A stretch of 64,000 nt of DNA from positions 51,698,806 through 51,762,805 of the forward strand of contig NC_134095.1 of the NCBI RefSeq assembly GCF_000715075.1, written 5' to 3'. The position numbers and the translations under genes are program-made. This DNA is from Nicotiana tabacum. Its lineage: Eukaryota; Streptophyta; Magnoliopsida; Solanales; Solanaceae. How positions within the stretch are numbered: the stretch's first letter is position 1; each line of letters begins with the position of its first letter. The notes beneath the pieces are model-generated. The model searched no databases, was not told the DNA's origin, and worked only from the letters and a program-made list of their open reading frames with translations. Below are positions 35,926 to 47,305 of this stretch, piece after piece.

Positions 35926-38513
35926 TGTAACGACCTGCCCAATCGTTTTGCCTTTTAGAATCCCGTTCCCTTAAATAAAACTTCCCGTGCTTGCTTTAGC
36001 TAATTTACGACTTGCAGGGACGGTTGGTTCGGAATTTGGAAGTGTTTGGAGTGATATATGCCTATTTGATTCCTTAGGATTTTCTTAAAAGGTTAAGTCA
36101 ACTTTGGTCAACATTTTGAGAAAACGAACCCGGATTTGTAATTTGACGGTTCCGAAGGGTCCGTAAGAAAATATGGAACCTAGGTGTATGCCCGGAATCG
36201 AATTCCTAGGTCCTTAGACCGACTAATAAATTTTTATTAGATATTGTTAATTTGAAGTCTTAAGGATTTAAAGAAACTGATTAACGATTGATTTCATGGG
36301 TATCAGGCTCGTATGTTGGTTTTGAATCCCGGCACAGGTTGGAAATATCATTTAAGACCTGCCCGTAAAATTTGGTTTCCATCCGAGTAGTTTAAGGGAG
36401 GTTTGGCCCCTTAGAGGAAAATTTATAACTTGAAGTTCATAGGTTTGATTCATTTGCTTTTAGGGGATGATTATTAGATTTAGCGTTATTTCGGGTGTTC
36501 CGAAGCTTCGAGTAGGTCCGTCTCATGATTTCAGACTTGTCGGTATGTTCAAGTTGGGCCTGGAAGCCCTGATCGTCAATTGGACGAGGCTCGAGTGAAG
36601 TGGAAATTTTTGAGAAGTGTTGAAGATGCTACTTCTCTCATAGCCGCACCTGCGGTTGGTGGACAACAGGTGCGAGACCGCAGAAGCGGTCGCTCCATCA
36701 CATATGCGGCCTAGGGCAATCCAGGCCAGGAACCACAGAAGCGGCTCCGCAGATGCAGCCTCAAGACCGCAGAAGCGGTCCCAGCTCTTTTAGCCCATTT
36801 AGCATATGTGGAAATCGCTGAAGCAGTGAGGTTCATTTATTGCGGGTTTTAAGTCATTTTTATCACTTATTCACTCCTCCATTGGGCGATTTTAGAGCTT
36901 TTGAGAGAAGAACTTCACCTAGCATCTTGAGGTAAGTGTGTTCTACCTATTTCTAGTTTAATAATTATGTCTTAGGTAGATTAAAAACTAGTATTAAGGT
37001 GAAATCATGGAGTTAGAACAAAAACCTAGGGTTTTAATAAAAGTCAGATTTAACCACGAAATTTGTTATGGAATAAATTAGGAATCATATACTATCGATC
37101 CTTAGGTTGTAGAGAACAACTTCCTTCGAAAAATTTCAGAATCCGGGCACGTGGGCCCTTGGTCGGATTTTAGGAAACTTATGTTAAGGGTTGGAAAATA
37201 ACTTAAATAGCTAAAATCCAATCTTGTGAGTCTATATTGACTAGTTCCTACTTCATTTAACTAGTTTGAGATCGTTCGACTCCGAATTGAGGGCTTGGAC
37301 TCGTTCTTGGTATTGGAAGTGCACTTGGGAGTGAGGTTGAGTCTCCTTTCTAACCTTGTAAGAGGGAATTGTCCCCATAGGTGTAATAATTGAATTAATT
37401 GCTATTATATGTGGGGGCTACGTACATACTAGATGACGAGAGTCCGTGCGTAGCGGCTATTATGTTATGTCCGGGTAGTCTAGGACCCAAAAGCACGCTC
37501 TACGTGATATTCTTGTAACTTGATGATAAGTTCGAATTCGTAAAAATTGTTTTTATTAAGGTAAATAAGACAGGTGGAGGAACCTTATCCTGTTTGGTCT
37601 TTTAAAAGACAATTTGGATATTCATGTGAATAACTACTCCTCATATATATATTATTGTCTGCTTGTTGATGAGCTTATTCATATTTGACCGCGTCGCACG
37701 TATGATTCGCGAGCGGGGTAATAGATGCATCTATGGTTCGAGCCGTTCGACCCTCGGCAGTGCACAATTTACTTTTATGATTGGATCGGGTCGTACATCC
37801 CTCGGTGTTACTTGCGCATGTTTTTGCTTAGCATTTCTATGTGGACTGAACTTCATATCTGTTGGAAATATATATGGATACCCATGATAATATTTGGAAA
37901 AGAACTGTTATTTCATGCTTATTAAATGCTAATAACTTGTGCTATCCCTGCTTATTATAAATTCTTCTCATATTATTTGACTCTAGTAAGTATCAAGTCG
38001 ACCTCTCGTCTCTACTTCTTCGAGATTAGATGGGATACTTACTGGGTACATACTATTTATGTACTCATACTACACTTCTGTACTTAATTGTACAGGATCT
38101 GAGGCAGGTGTATCTGACTATCAGTCTGGTGCACATCCCTGAGCGGGCTCGAGATTTCTATGGTGAGCTGCGTTCCTTCCATGCCGATCAGTAGCTTAAA
38201 GAAGTCTTTCTTATGTATTTTTGTTGTCTATTCTATTTCGGACAATAGGATAGAGTGATTCTTTTGTATATTCTACTAGTTGCCTACAACGTGTGACACC
38301 AGGTCTTGGCACACACTAGTAGACTGTATCATTTTGGGATTGTATGATTATTATGACTTTATTAATCATTTCTGATTTTATTTCAACTTAAAGAATTATT
38401 TCAACTATTTCGGTGTAAAGGTAAATGAAAGTCTATTTAGTATTTTCCGTGTTGGCTTGCTTGACAATGGTGTTGGGCGCCATCATGACCGATTATGAAA
38501 ATGGGTCATGACA
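35926..38513 (+). repeat. G1 3' LTR (2588 bp)
   Basis: Collinear with 6736-9293 plus 30597-30645. It contains the CpG word cluster at 36640-36785, a donor-like AGGTAAGTG at 36930-36938, the conserved block with an extra T (37332-37366) and the CTACACT block at 38066-38112. Confidence 0.93.
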
Positions 38514-39719
38514 AGATAAACAAATGTACTGTCTGCCCATACGCTAAACAGACAACTTTACCATTTCCTTCAATTGTATTCAGAGTTCTAGCTATTTTGA
38601 TTTGGTTCATGTAGATCTGTGGGGACCATATAGAATACCTATATTTGATGGCAATAAGTATTTTCTAATTGTAGTAGATGATTACTCCATAATGACATGG
38701 GTGTTTTTGATAAAGCAAAAGTCTAATGTGTGCTTATCCCTACAACATATTCTCAGCTATGTTAAAAATCAATTTGATAAAAACATCAAGATTATTAGAA
38801 CTGATAATGGGACTAAATTTGTCAACAGTTTCTGTTATCAGTTATTCAAGAACCTAAGCATTATACACCCAAGAACATATGCCTACACTCTTCAGCAAAA
38901 TGGAGCGGCTGAAAGGATGCATAGGCATATCTTAGAAGCCACCAGAGCTATGAGGTTTCAAGAAAATATACCTATCAAATTCTGGGGATACTGCATTTTA
39001 GCAACAGTCTATTTAATTAACATAATGCCCAGCTCTGTCACTGCCAATATGTCTCCCTATGAAAGGCTATACAAAACAAAGTCGTCTTTGAATCATCTAA
39101 GAATATTACAGTGTATGTGTTTTGCTAAGATACTATAAGAACATGACAAGCTGATGCCAAGAGCTAAAATGGTTGTGCATATGGGGTACTCGAAAATTCA
39201 CTATTTTATATGATATAAGTAATCATAATTTCTTTGTCAGCAGAGATGTTATATTTAGAGAAGATACATTTCCTTTCAGCAGAACAAACACAAACTCACA
39301 ACAACTATTTCCTACTCCAGATTTAGGAAATTTACAAGATAGTTTCTCTGAAATTACATTTGACACAGATCTACACAGTCAATCAAACAGTATTCCTACA
39401 CATACTGAGGGTTTAAACAACCAACCTATTCAAGCAGAAACAATTCAGAAGTCTCTATACCAGAAAATCATGAAATGCTAACATAAATAGCTGAGCCCCA
39501 ATCACCAAACACTCAGCTACCTGAACAACAATTATCAGATAATGACCTACTAGATAATCTTCTATCAAATAAACGACTAGTAGATGATATTCAGCAGAAC
39601 CTACAACCTGAAACAAGAAGTTCATCAAGAGACAAAAATCCTCTAATTTGGATGAAGGACTTTGTATCATTGAACATTCACAATGATGTACCATATGCAT
39701 TGGACAGCTATATAGGCTA
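38514..39719 (+). pseudogene. copia integrase (second half of the split ORF)
   Basis: It resumes with CTVCPYAKQTTLPF, the second half of the pre-integrase zinc finger, right after the G1 duplication. The frame 38602-39138 holds the core: MVHVDLWGPY, IIRTDNGTKFVNS and QQNGAAERMHRHILE, so all three acidic residues of the D,D,E triad are visible. Then a stop (39136-39138) and a frame change lead to the linker 39173-39481. Coding ends at DSYIG where the Mutator-like element is inserted and resumes after it. Integrase would insert copia cDNA. Confidence 0.87.
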
Positions 39720-40765
39720 CAGAAAAAGACCAAAAATGCCATTTAACTATTAGAAATAGATCAATAATGCTCTCTGTTTACCTTTTGGCCCAGAAAAGCC
39801 CTTACCATTAATTAATTGGAGCAAAAATGCCCTTCCCAATGAAAGCAAAATTAAAAATGTTATAATATTTGCGGATATGGAACTCCACCGGACGGACTCT
39901 TCATTCCTTTATCATGTACATCATTTTACAAAATTTATACCATTGCCAGTGACTGCCATTGAAGCTACTAAAAGCTTTGAAGGTCCACTAAATAAATTGT
40001 TGTAGATTTTTTTAGTTTCTTATTCAAATATTATACATTCATTATCTAAAACTATAGCAAAACCAGCAAAAAATCCACCATGCCTCCACCTCTATTCTTC
40101 TTAATCATGCCGTCCAAAATTTACCACCCTCACCTTTACCAATCACCATAAAAAGAAAAAAGAACCATCTACATCCCATTTCTTTAAAGGACCAAGACTA
40201 CTCCTAAAAGTTTTGCTTCTCCATCATTTGTGAGACCAACTCTCACCATCTCCATTAACTAAAATTATGTTGAAGGGAGCAGAGATACCACTGCTGCCCG
40301 GGAGCATTTCTCTTTCACACCCCCATCGGAAGTTGTCACCAGAAAAGGATGAAAGTGGAGAGATTTTTGGTGAGGATTTCAGTTTGGGCATCTTTTGCAG
40401 TCGGGGTCTTTTTTTTCCTATTGATTTAAGGCTTGGAGCGGTAGATGATCCAATGTGCAGGTGAATCAATGGTAGAGGGCTGATGTTAGGGGCGGATGCA
40501 CCATAGAACAAGCGGATTCAATCAAAATAAATACTTTCGACACACTCGGAGCATAAATTTATGTGGTGTTAAGAGTTGTTCAAGGAAGAATTAGGTGATT
40601 GGAAGATTTTATTTTTGTAGGCTGTCTGACGTGGTGCTCCGTTAGTTGGGAAGGACATTTTTGCTCCAATTGATTAACGATAAGGACTTTTTTGGGCCGA
40701 AACGTAAACAGAGGGTATTATTGATCTATTTCTAATAGTTCAAGAGCATTTTTTGCCCTTTTTCG
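39720..40765. mobile_element. Mutator-like TIR element (MULE-MITE, possibly with captured DNA)
   Basis: The perfect 9-bp duplication TATAGGCTA (39711-39719 and 40766-40774) flanks a 1046-bp segment. Its ends are inverted repeats of more than 100 bp: left CAGAAAAAGACCAAAAATGC, right end read in reverse CGAAAAAGGGCAAAAAATGC, continuing through CTATTAGAAATAGATCAA in both. A 9-bp duplication and long TIRs are Mutator-superfamily features. The host frame (copia) is continuous across the removal point. The interior has a 95-codon open frame on the - strand (40224-40511) with no recognised family. It may be noise or a captured host fragment. No transposase is present. Confidence 0.9.
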
Positions 40766-40774
40766 TATAGGCTA

Positions 40775-42410
40775 TAATAATATGTTATCCAAATATAAGG
40801 CCTATTTTGCCTCCTTTTCATCTACTATAGAACCTTCTAATTATTTTGAGGTAGTGAAAGACCCAAAATGGATAGAAGCTATGCAAGAAGAAATCAGAGC
40901 ATTGGAAAATAACAATACATGGGACTTAGCTACCTTACCAGAAGGGAAAAGGCCTATTGTCTGCAAGTGGATATACAAAATAAAGTACAAAGCTTCTAGA
41001 GAAATTGAGAAATTTAAAGCCAGATTAGTTGCTAAAGGGTACAGTCAACAAGAAGGAATAGATTATCAAAAGACTTTTCACCTGCTGTGAAAATGGTAAC
41101 AGTCACAACTATCTTAGCCTTGGAAGCAGCTAGGAAATGACACATACATCAAATGGATGTATATAATGTCTTTCTTCAAGGTGATTTTTATGATGAAATC
41201 TACATGGACTTTGTTTAAGGATTCTCAAGTTAGGGGAGACAAGGACAGTTTACAGGCTTGTGAAATTCTTGTATGGTCTTAAGAAAGCTCCAAGATAATG
41301 GAATGCTAAATTATCTGAAGCATTAATAAAGTTTAAGTTTAAACAAAGCCAGTTTGATCATTCCCTGTTCATTAAGAAAATTACTGAAGGTATTGTCATT
41401 GATTTAGTTTATGTAGATGATATGTTAATTACATGAGATAATGTGAAAGTAATTGAAGAAACCAAAGACCTTATTACAGAAAACCTTCAAAATGAAGGAT
41501 TTGGGAGATATGAAGTATTTCTTAGGTATTGAATTTGCAAGATCTAAGGAAGGAATCAATATGCATCAGAGGAAGTATGCCTTAGAACTCATTTCAGAAG
41601 TTGGATTGTCTGCAGCCAAACCTGCATCAACACCTATTGATACAAACATCAAGCTCACTTCAACACAATATGATAAGGTAATTGATACAAAGAGTCAAGC
41701 TGAAGAAGATCCCTTGGTTGATCAAGCTATTTATCAAAGACTCATAGAGAAGTTTCTCTATCTAACTATAACCAGACCTGATATATTCTTTGGAGTTCAA
41801 ACTCTAAGTCAGTTTCTTCAACAACCTAAACAGTCACACATGACAACAACCTTAAGGATAGTAAGGTATATAAAAAATCAACCAGGTCAGGGAATATTCT
41901 TATCTAGCAAAAACAATAATGTTGTAACTGAATACTGTGATGCTGATTGGACTGCCTGCCCTATTACTAGAAGATCTGTCATAGGTTTCTTAATCAATAT
42001 TGGTGACTCATTAGTGTCATGGAAATCAAAGAAGCATACCATTGTTTCTAGAAGTTCAACAGAAGCTGAGTATAGAAGTCTTGCAACAATTATAGCAAAA
42101 ATTATTTGGTTGATAAGAGTTTTGAAGGAAGTGGACACAGACATCAAAGTACCAGTTGAAATTCACAGTAACAACAAAACATCCATACAAGTAACTGCAA
42201 ATCCTGTTTACCATGAACGAACTAAACATATCGAGATCGACTGTTATTTTGTACGAGAAAGGATTCAACAAGGACTTGTTACAACCAAGTATATAAGTAC
42301 AAAAGATCAATCAGCTGACCTTCTCACTAAAGGACTCAATCGAGTGCAGCATGAATATTTAAACTTCAAGCTAGGTATTCTTAATATTTTTACTCCACCT
42401 AGCTTGAGGG
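40775..42410 (+). pseudogene. copia reverse transcriptase and RNase H
   Basis: The frame from about 40778 has [20 protein letters not shown] and [16 protein letters not shown], the N-terminal reverse transcriptase. Frame breaks follow between 41090 and 41400. The palm motif LVYVDDMLIT is at 41407-41436, followed by a TGA. The frame 41453-42454 continues with LGIEFARSKEGI and RNase H blocks EYCDADWTACP, SRSSTEAEYRSLA and HSNNKTSIQ. In the last block the usual acidic position is Asn. LLTKGL and the PPT follow. The long final ORF shows this part is the best preserved. Confidence 0.88.
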
Positions 42411-42413
42411 GAG
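42403..42413 (+). other. copia polypurine tract
   Basis: TTGAGGGGAG directly before the TG of the 3' LTR. Confidence 0.8.
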
Positions 42414-42681
42414 TGTTTAATGATATTAGGGGCAGAAGATTCTTTAGTGTCTAGGTGGTTAGAAGTTATTAAAAGAATTAGTTAAGCTTAAGTTAGTTAA
42501 TATCTACCTACACCTCATTCTCACGTGTACATATGTATCAGCCAAGTTTAGACAATACATATTATTAAATAATATCAAAGTCACTATTTTCAGTCATCTC
42601 TTCGTATCTATCTCTGTACTTCATCTTATCTGTGTACTTCATCTTCTTCAGTCATCTTCATCTAAGTCTTGAACTACATCA
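42414..42681 (+). repeat. copia 3' LTR (268 bp)
   Basis: Matches 4548-4801, with small insertions in a CTTCATCTT-rich stretch accounting for the extra length. TACAT follows. Confidence 0.92.
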
Positions 42682-42686
42682 TACAT

Positions 42687-44330
42687 ATATAGACAACTCA
42701 GATTTAATAGTATGTAGTGGAATCAAAGAAATAACTACAATTTTTATTTAAATACTTATCAATTAGAGTACACAAAACCAATTGTTTAAGAAATAAACGA
42801 ACCTATTGTGCAATACGATGAATTGAGACATTTTACTAGAAAAATTTAATTTAGTATTGATCCATATGAGTTTAGTTAAAATAAGACGAAAACAGATTTT
42901 TGGTACAACATGTATTCCAACACCATTAAGCGAATCAAACAAATGTTCAACTTCTTGTCCAAAAGGCGAATGCAGAATTTTCGTTAAGAAAAATAAAATT
43001 ACAAAGGAGCAAATTAACACGCACACCCACCCATCCACACACACATATATATAATTTTTTCTTACTTATTTACACAATATAATTTCCATCAAAGTAACAC
43101 TAAGAGCGGTTCCACTACAGTCCAAAACCCTAGATCCAAAGTAAATAAAAAAGGAAACACTGAAAAAGGGGTTCATTCTGGGGCAGCACGTAAAGTAGAT
43201 AGAGTAAATAATTAAGACATGGAACATGGGAGGAGGGAAAAGATACATTAAAGGCATGGAAGGAAATTAAAGAAGCAGAACCTTACTGAAAACTTCATTT
43301 ATTCCAAGTTCAGACCTTCACGTTTTAGCAGAGACCTTCTTCAATGGACTCCCCTTTTGCTTTGCATTTGCTATTTGCTCTTCAACTTCAATTCTTGTCT
43401 CTTCTACAAACTTACTTAGTATTGCATACTTAAAATATATAAATAAACGTTTTAACTTATATAACATACATTTTCAATATACAGAATTTTTATTACCCGT
43501 GTAATTTAATATGTTGTAACAAATTAAATTAACTACTTGCCTTATTTTCAGGTTGTTAATTTCAATTATAACCGATAGTAACCTATTGTTATCTTTTAGG
43601 TGACAATAATAATTCAAAAAATACATTAAGTTCAACTCATACTCTCCTTTGGGCCAACCCCAATGTATCACATATTATGTACGTGTTCTCTAATTAAACC
43701 AGTGAAATGAATGTTTATTGTCCCTCATGTTTGTCTTTGATGTTTCAATATTGGAATTTTTTCTTGTCCTTTTCTTTGAAGGGTCATCTTACGGTCCCCA
43801 CCCCTAAAAATAATGAAAAACAATTCGTTTGATCCAAAACTAATAAGATCAGCTTTTAATTTTGTTTATTTAGACAGGTATATATGGAGAAACAATTTTA
43901 CCAATAATTTCAAATATCTTGCATAGTTGGACCTTAAAATTTTGGACTCAGTCTCTAGGACAAAATTGTTGGTATATATATAATATATCGAAGCATTGTG
44001 TATCTATACCGCAGAGACAAAAGAAAAGCCAAATGTACACAATCGAGCTAGTTTGCTCAAATACATATGAAACAAAGGTAAAAAGTTTAATGATGTTGGA
44101 GGGCAGGGTTGCAAGGTGTTACTTATGTGGGGTTACATTTTTCTCTAGTAGGAATAATCTATGAAAGCCAAACGCACTAATTAACTAGTAATGTTTTATG
44201 AGATTTAACTTCCATACACAAAAAATACTATTCATTATACATAACTGTATTTTAATCTATCGTACAAGTTTTTATAATAATTATTTTTCAGATAACTTAA
44301 TGACGTAACAATATTTTTATGCTAGATATC
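42687..44330. other. non-coding DNA upstream of the EPFL gene
   Basis: AT-rich, no gene or RNA gene recognised. Short open frames on both strands lack any conserved pattern. Probably distal upstream sequence of the host gene. Confidence 0.5.
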
Positions 44331-44340
44331 TAACTTAAAT

Positions 44341-44539
44341 TCAGAGGGGATGCTTGGAGCAATGGTAAAGTTGTCTCCATGTGAGCTATAGAATACGAGT
44401 TTGAGATGTGGAAGCGACTACTAATTAATGCTTGAATTAGATTAGACTGTCCACATCACACTCCTTAGAGTGCAGCCCTTTCGGACCCTGCAGCGTGAAT
44501 GCGAGATACCTTGTGCACCGGGCTGTCTTTTTTTAAATA
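44341..44539 (+). mobile_element. tRNA-derived SINE (SolS/TS-like) in the EPFL upstream region
   Basis: Flanked by the perfect 10-bp duplication TAACTTAAAT (44331-44340 and 44540-44549). The head resembles a tRNA: A-box-like GCTTGGAGCAATGG (44352-44365) and a degraded B box GAGTTTGAGATG about 40 bases on. The tail GTGCACCGGGCTGTC followed by a T run (44512-44534) is typical of Solanaceae SINE families. It lies about 365 bp before the EPFL start codon. Confidence 0.85.
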
Positions 44540-44904
44540 TAACTTAAATCCGTTCTAATTTAGAATTATCCTTTTCTTTGTTACCGTCCGTTCTTCTTTA
44601 AAAAAATTGGATTTGTATATGTATATATGTGTGGGGATTAATTAGTTTGGAAGAACTCAACAAAACCTGTGAATCCTACAAAAAGTGGCCGTGTGCCCGT
44701 GTATCATGTGATGTTCATCAGGTGTACATCCTACATTAAAATCACCCTCTTCACTCTTCATTTCAAATTTCAACTTCTTCCACTTTTTTCAGTTATATTT
44801 CTTTGCAGCCGTTTAGCCAACACATTTCATACAAATTTTCAAGTATTCTAAGTTGGTTGGTCCTGTAAAAGAAGACAACACGTAAACAACAGAAATTCGA
44901 AGAT

Positions 44905-46079
44905 ATGGTGACTACCACTTCTTCAATTGGATTTCTGACTCTTTCAATAGTTACTCTTGTTCTAATGCTAGTCGGCTCTACCCAAAGCCTACGGCCATAT
45001 CATTGTAAGTGCCCACTATCTTTAATTTGTCCTCTGATATATATCTTCGTAGTTTATGTTATATACTCTCTCTGTTCCAGTTTATGTTCACTTATTTCCT
45101 TTTTGATCCGTTTAAAAAAGAATGACCCATTTCTAAATTTGGCAACAATTTATCTTAGAGAGGAGCTAGCTAGCTACAAAAGTCCTCACTCTAATGCTTT
45201 TGATGCACATTCTATTTTATTTACTTTTTATATTTTTATTTTTACTATATATAAGTGAACAAGGGGTATACGAACATATTGTACAAAATGAAGTATATAA
45301 TATACTTTTATTTGGGCCATCTTATTAGCGAATTGAAACGTGTACCACACCTTTGCTTTAGCAAACCACGTATTCTTCACTATTTCAAATACACTATAAC
45401 TCTCCACTCCAATTCTTTCTCCTTAGATGCTCTCTGCAATTTTCTTTTATATTCATTGAAGTTGAAATATAAGATAAAATATTCTCCGGATCGGAACCAC
45501 ATCTCTTTATTTTGATTGACAAGCTTCCGGTCATTATCTGTTTACAAAATGAACTACTATTCGATATTGTTTATACCTATATATTTCATAGGCAACAATA
45601 ATATATATAATACTTTACATACAAAATTTCCTTCCTTTAATTTATTGAATTAGCAATTGATGCTTATGTCTCTCAATTTGAGACATAACATTAATGTTAA
45701 CACTATTACTCCTAGAGCTAGCTAGACATATATTAATTAATGTTGTTTCCTCATAAAATTTCAGTTACCTACCATCGGAAAGGAACAAATATGGAAAATC
45801 AAATTAAGGTAATTTAATTTGTATGACAGTTTAGCCTTGTCCACTCTTTATAAAATGGTGAAAATTAAGAATGGAAAATTGCAGGAAGAAAGAAAAGGGG
45901 AGTTAGGAATGGAGTTGTATCCAACAGGATCAAGCTTACCAGATTGTTCCCATGCATGTGGACCTTGTTTTCCTTGTAAGAGAGTTATGGTGAGCTTCGA
46001 ATGCTCCATTGCAGAGTCTTGCCCCATTGTTTACAGGTGTATGTGTAGAGGCAAATACTACCATGTCCCTTCCAATTGA
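44905..46079 (+). CDS. EPF/EPFL secreted cysteine-rich peptide (EPF2/EPFL7-like), 3 exons
   Basis: Exons 44905-45004, 45765-45808 and 45885-46079 join in frame to 112 codons plus TGA. Introns have GTAAGT...TTTCAG and GTAATT...TTGCAG borders. Residues 1-28 form a signal peptide with a hydrophobic core (FLTLSIVTLVLMLVG). A variable propeptide (29-59) precedes the mature region YPTGSSLPDCSHACGPC. Eight cysteines at 69, 73, 76, 79, 88, 94, 100 and 102 match the EPF spacing, and the protein ends KYYHVPSN. EPF/EPFL peptides are apoplastic ligands of ERECTA-family receptor kinases with TMM, controlling stomatal patterning or organ growth. EPF2 and EPFL7 share the YPTGSSLPDC and YYHVPS pattern. I cannot decide between them, so no symbol is given. 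It appears intact despite flanking transposons. Confidence 0.9.
45062..45255 (+). mobile_element. MITE-like segment in EPFL intron 1
   Basis: The stretch beginning ATACTCTCTCTGTTCCAGTT, then TTCACTTATTTCC and AAAGAATGACCCATTTCTAA, resembles one arm of a common Solanaceae Stowaway-type miniature element (terminal CTCCCTC-GTTCC). The opposite arm is not seen, so it is a truncated copy or a chance similarity. Confidence 0.45.
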
Positions 46080-46642
46080 TCCATCTTCATGTTGCCACTC
46101 AAAATTCCATTTTTTTCATCTAGTGTAATGCTTATTATGGAGTAGTATTATGCCTTTTGGGTTATGGCTGGTTTCGTTCTTGAGAATAGAGAGGCCAATA
46201 GATGTAGTAGGGTTTTTTTTTTTGGTTGAAGCAGAAAGAATTAAGATTTTGTTTGTGGTAATTGTGTAAATAGGAGGAGTTAGTGATGTTGTAAGAGTTT
46301 TGTAAGAATGTTCTCTTGCTTTTTCGCACGACTTTTTGTACTTTTATGTCTATGACTTGTCTATGGCCACTGTCCTGTACTGCTTGGCGCTTGCAATACT
46401 TAACTATGTCTCTTGACAACATTAACTTCCCCTGCAAAATCCCATGTCAATTCGACAACTTTAAATTTAAACTACTAACATATGGAAAATCTTAAGAAAA
46501 ATAGGGCGTTGGAATGAATAATACGACTGATTAGCTGATGAGAATTGTTAGCCAAAAATAACCATTTCTTGCACGAAGATAAGTATCTAAAACATGGGAA
46601 GTAGTGTAAATATAGCTTTAGTTTGTCCAACTTAGCACCTCC
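46080..46642. other. EPFL 3' flank, non-coding
   Basis: Contains the 3'-UTR of the EPFL gene, with no unambiguous poly(A) signal identified, and AT-rich spacer. No other gene recognised. Confidence 0.5.
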
Positions 46643-46692
46643 GGATCCGTGGCGCAATGGTAGCGCGTCTGACTCCAGATCAGAAGGTTGCC
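46643..46692 (+). pseudogene. tRNA-Trp(CCA) 5' fragment
   Basis: GGATCCGTGGCGCAATGGTA begins a stretch that follows nuclear tRNA-Trp through acceptor 5' strand, D arm (GCGCAATGGTAGCGC), anticodon arm (TCTGACTCCAGATCAGA, anticodon CCA at 46675-46677) and variable region. After GGTTGC it departs: there is no T arm with GTTCGANTC and no 3' acceptor strand. About 50 of 72 positions are present and agree with the gene as I remember it. It cannot fold into a full tRNA, so it is a remnant. Confidence 0.8.
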
Positions 46693-47305
46693 TACTGTAT
46701 ATAATCATCTAATACAGTTAAATGCCTTTTTTGTTTGGTTGGCAAATGCTAAAATGATACAAGTACGGTCCTGTTATAAGATTAACTATATTTGATAGAA
46801 CAACTCAAATAAGGCTACATTAGACACACTTATCATACTTATTAGAGAAAACATCAATCACTCAGAAACTCCCGACCAAGGTAAATCTAATTTTAAAAGG
46901 AAAATATTCAAATATGCCCTTGTACTATATGAAATTGAGCATATTTGTCATTCGTTAATACTTTAGCCCATATATGCCCTTACCGTCACATAATTGGTTC
47001 ATATATGCTCTTTTTGAAACGGAATCTACCCAAACTAATTAGCTCTTTCTTTAATTGTACTAAAGTGTATTAGAAACACGATCTCTTTTTTATTAGTACC
47101 TATTTTTCTTTACCTTTCTCTTTTCTTTCTTCTTTTTTTTTTCTTCTTTTTTTTCCTTTATCTTTTTTCCCATATCCGAGTTCCTCCATTGCTGATGCCT
47201 TTCCCATTTTCGCCACCAATTTCACTTGACAAAACTCATGAATTCCCGCTAATTTTACTATCACAAACCCCACAAGTTCTTCTGGCATGAAGGAGATGAA
47301 AATTG
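46693..47305. other. non-coding spacer with a MITE-end-like stretch
   Basis: At about 46900-47020 the sequence has ATATGCCCTTGTACTAT and ATATATGCCCTTACCG, like the terminal parts of miniature elements with AAATGCCC-type repeats. No inverse partner was found. A pyrimidine-rich run (47100-47170) follows. No gene. Confidence 0.4.

Larger units (their letters stand above)
6736..38513 (+). mobile_element. Ty3/gypsy chromovirus-like element G1 (Tekay/Del type), split by an inner element
   Basis: It starts TGTAACGACCTG and ends GGGTCATGACA. It is flanked by GGATA (6731-6735) and AGATA (38514-38518), a 5-bp duplication with one mismatch. It sits inside the copia pre-integrase region: coding before it ends in the HxxxxH part, and coding after it resumes with CTVCPYAKQ. 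LTRs are about 2.6 kb. The 5' LTR is interrupted by the Tat-like element (9294-30591). Gene order is gag, protease, reverse transcriptase, RNase H, integrase with a chromodomain-like tail, which is the gypsy order. In-frame stops and frameshifts make it non-autonomous. Confidence 0.92.
4548..42681 (+). mobile_element. Ty1/copia LTR retrotransposon, split by nested insertions
   Basis: The element begins TGTTAAATGATAC and its 3' LTR ends CTACATCA. It is flanked by the perfect 5-bp duplication TACAT (4543-4547 and 42682-42686). Order of parts: 5' LTR, initiator-Met PBS, gag, protease, integrase, reverse transcriptase, RNase H, PPT and 3' LTR, which is the copia order. It spans 38 kb only because a gypsy element (6736-38513) and a Mutator-like miniature element (39720-40765) lie inside it. 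Without them it would be roughly 5.3 kb. By eye the two LTRs differ at about one position in ten, so it is an old insertion. Lineage within copia is not assigned. Confidence 0.93.

Noticed and set aside
40224..40511. Real host gene inside the Mutator-like element
   Set aside because: No recognisable domain, no exon structure. Kept only as a possible capture.
46643..46692. Functional tRNA-Trp gene
   Set aside because: The T arm and 3' acceptor strand are missing, so no cloverleaf can form.
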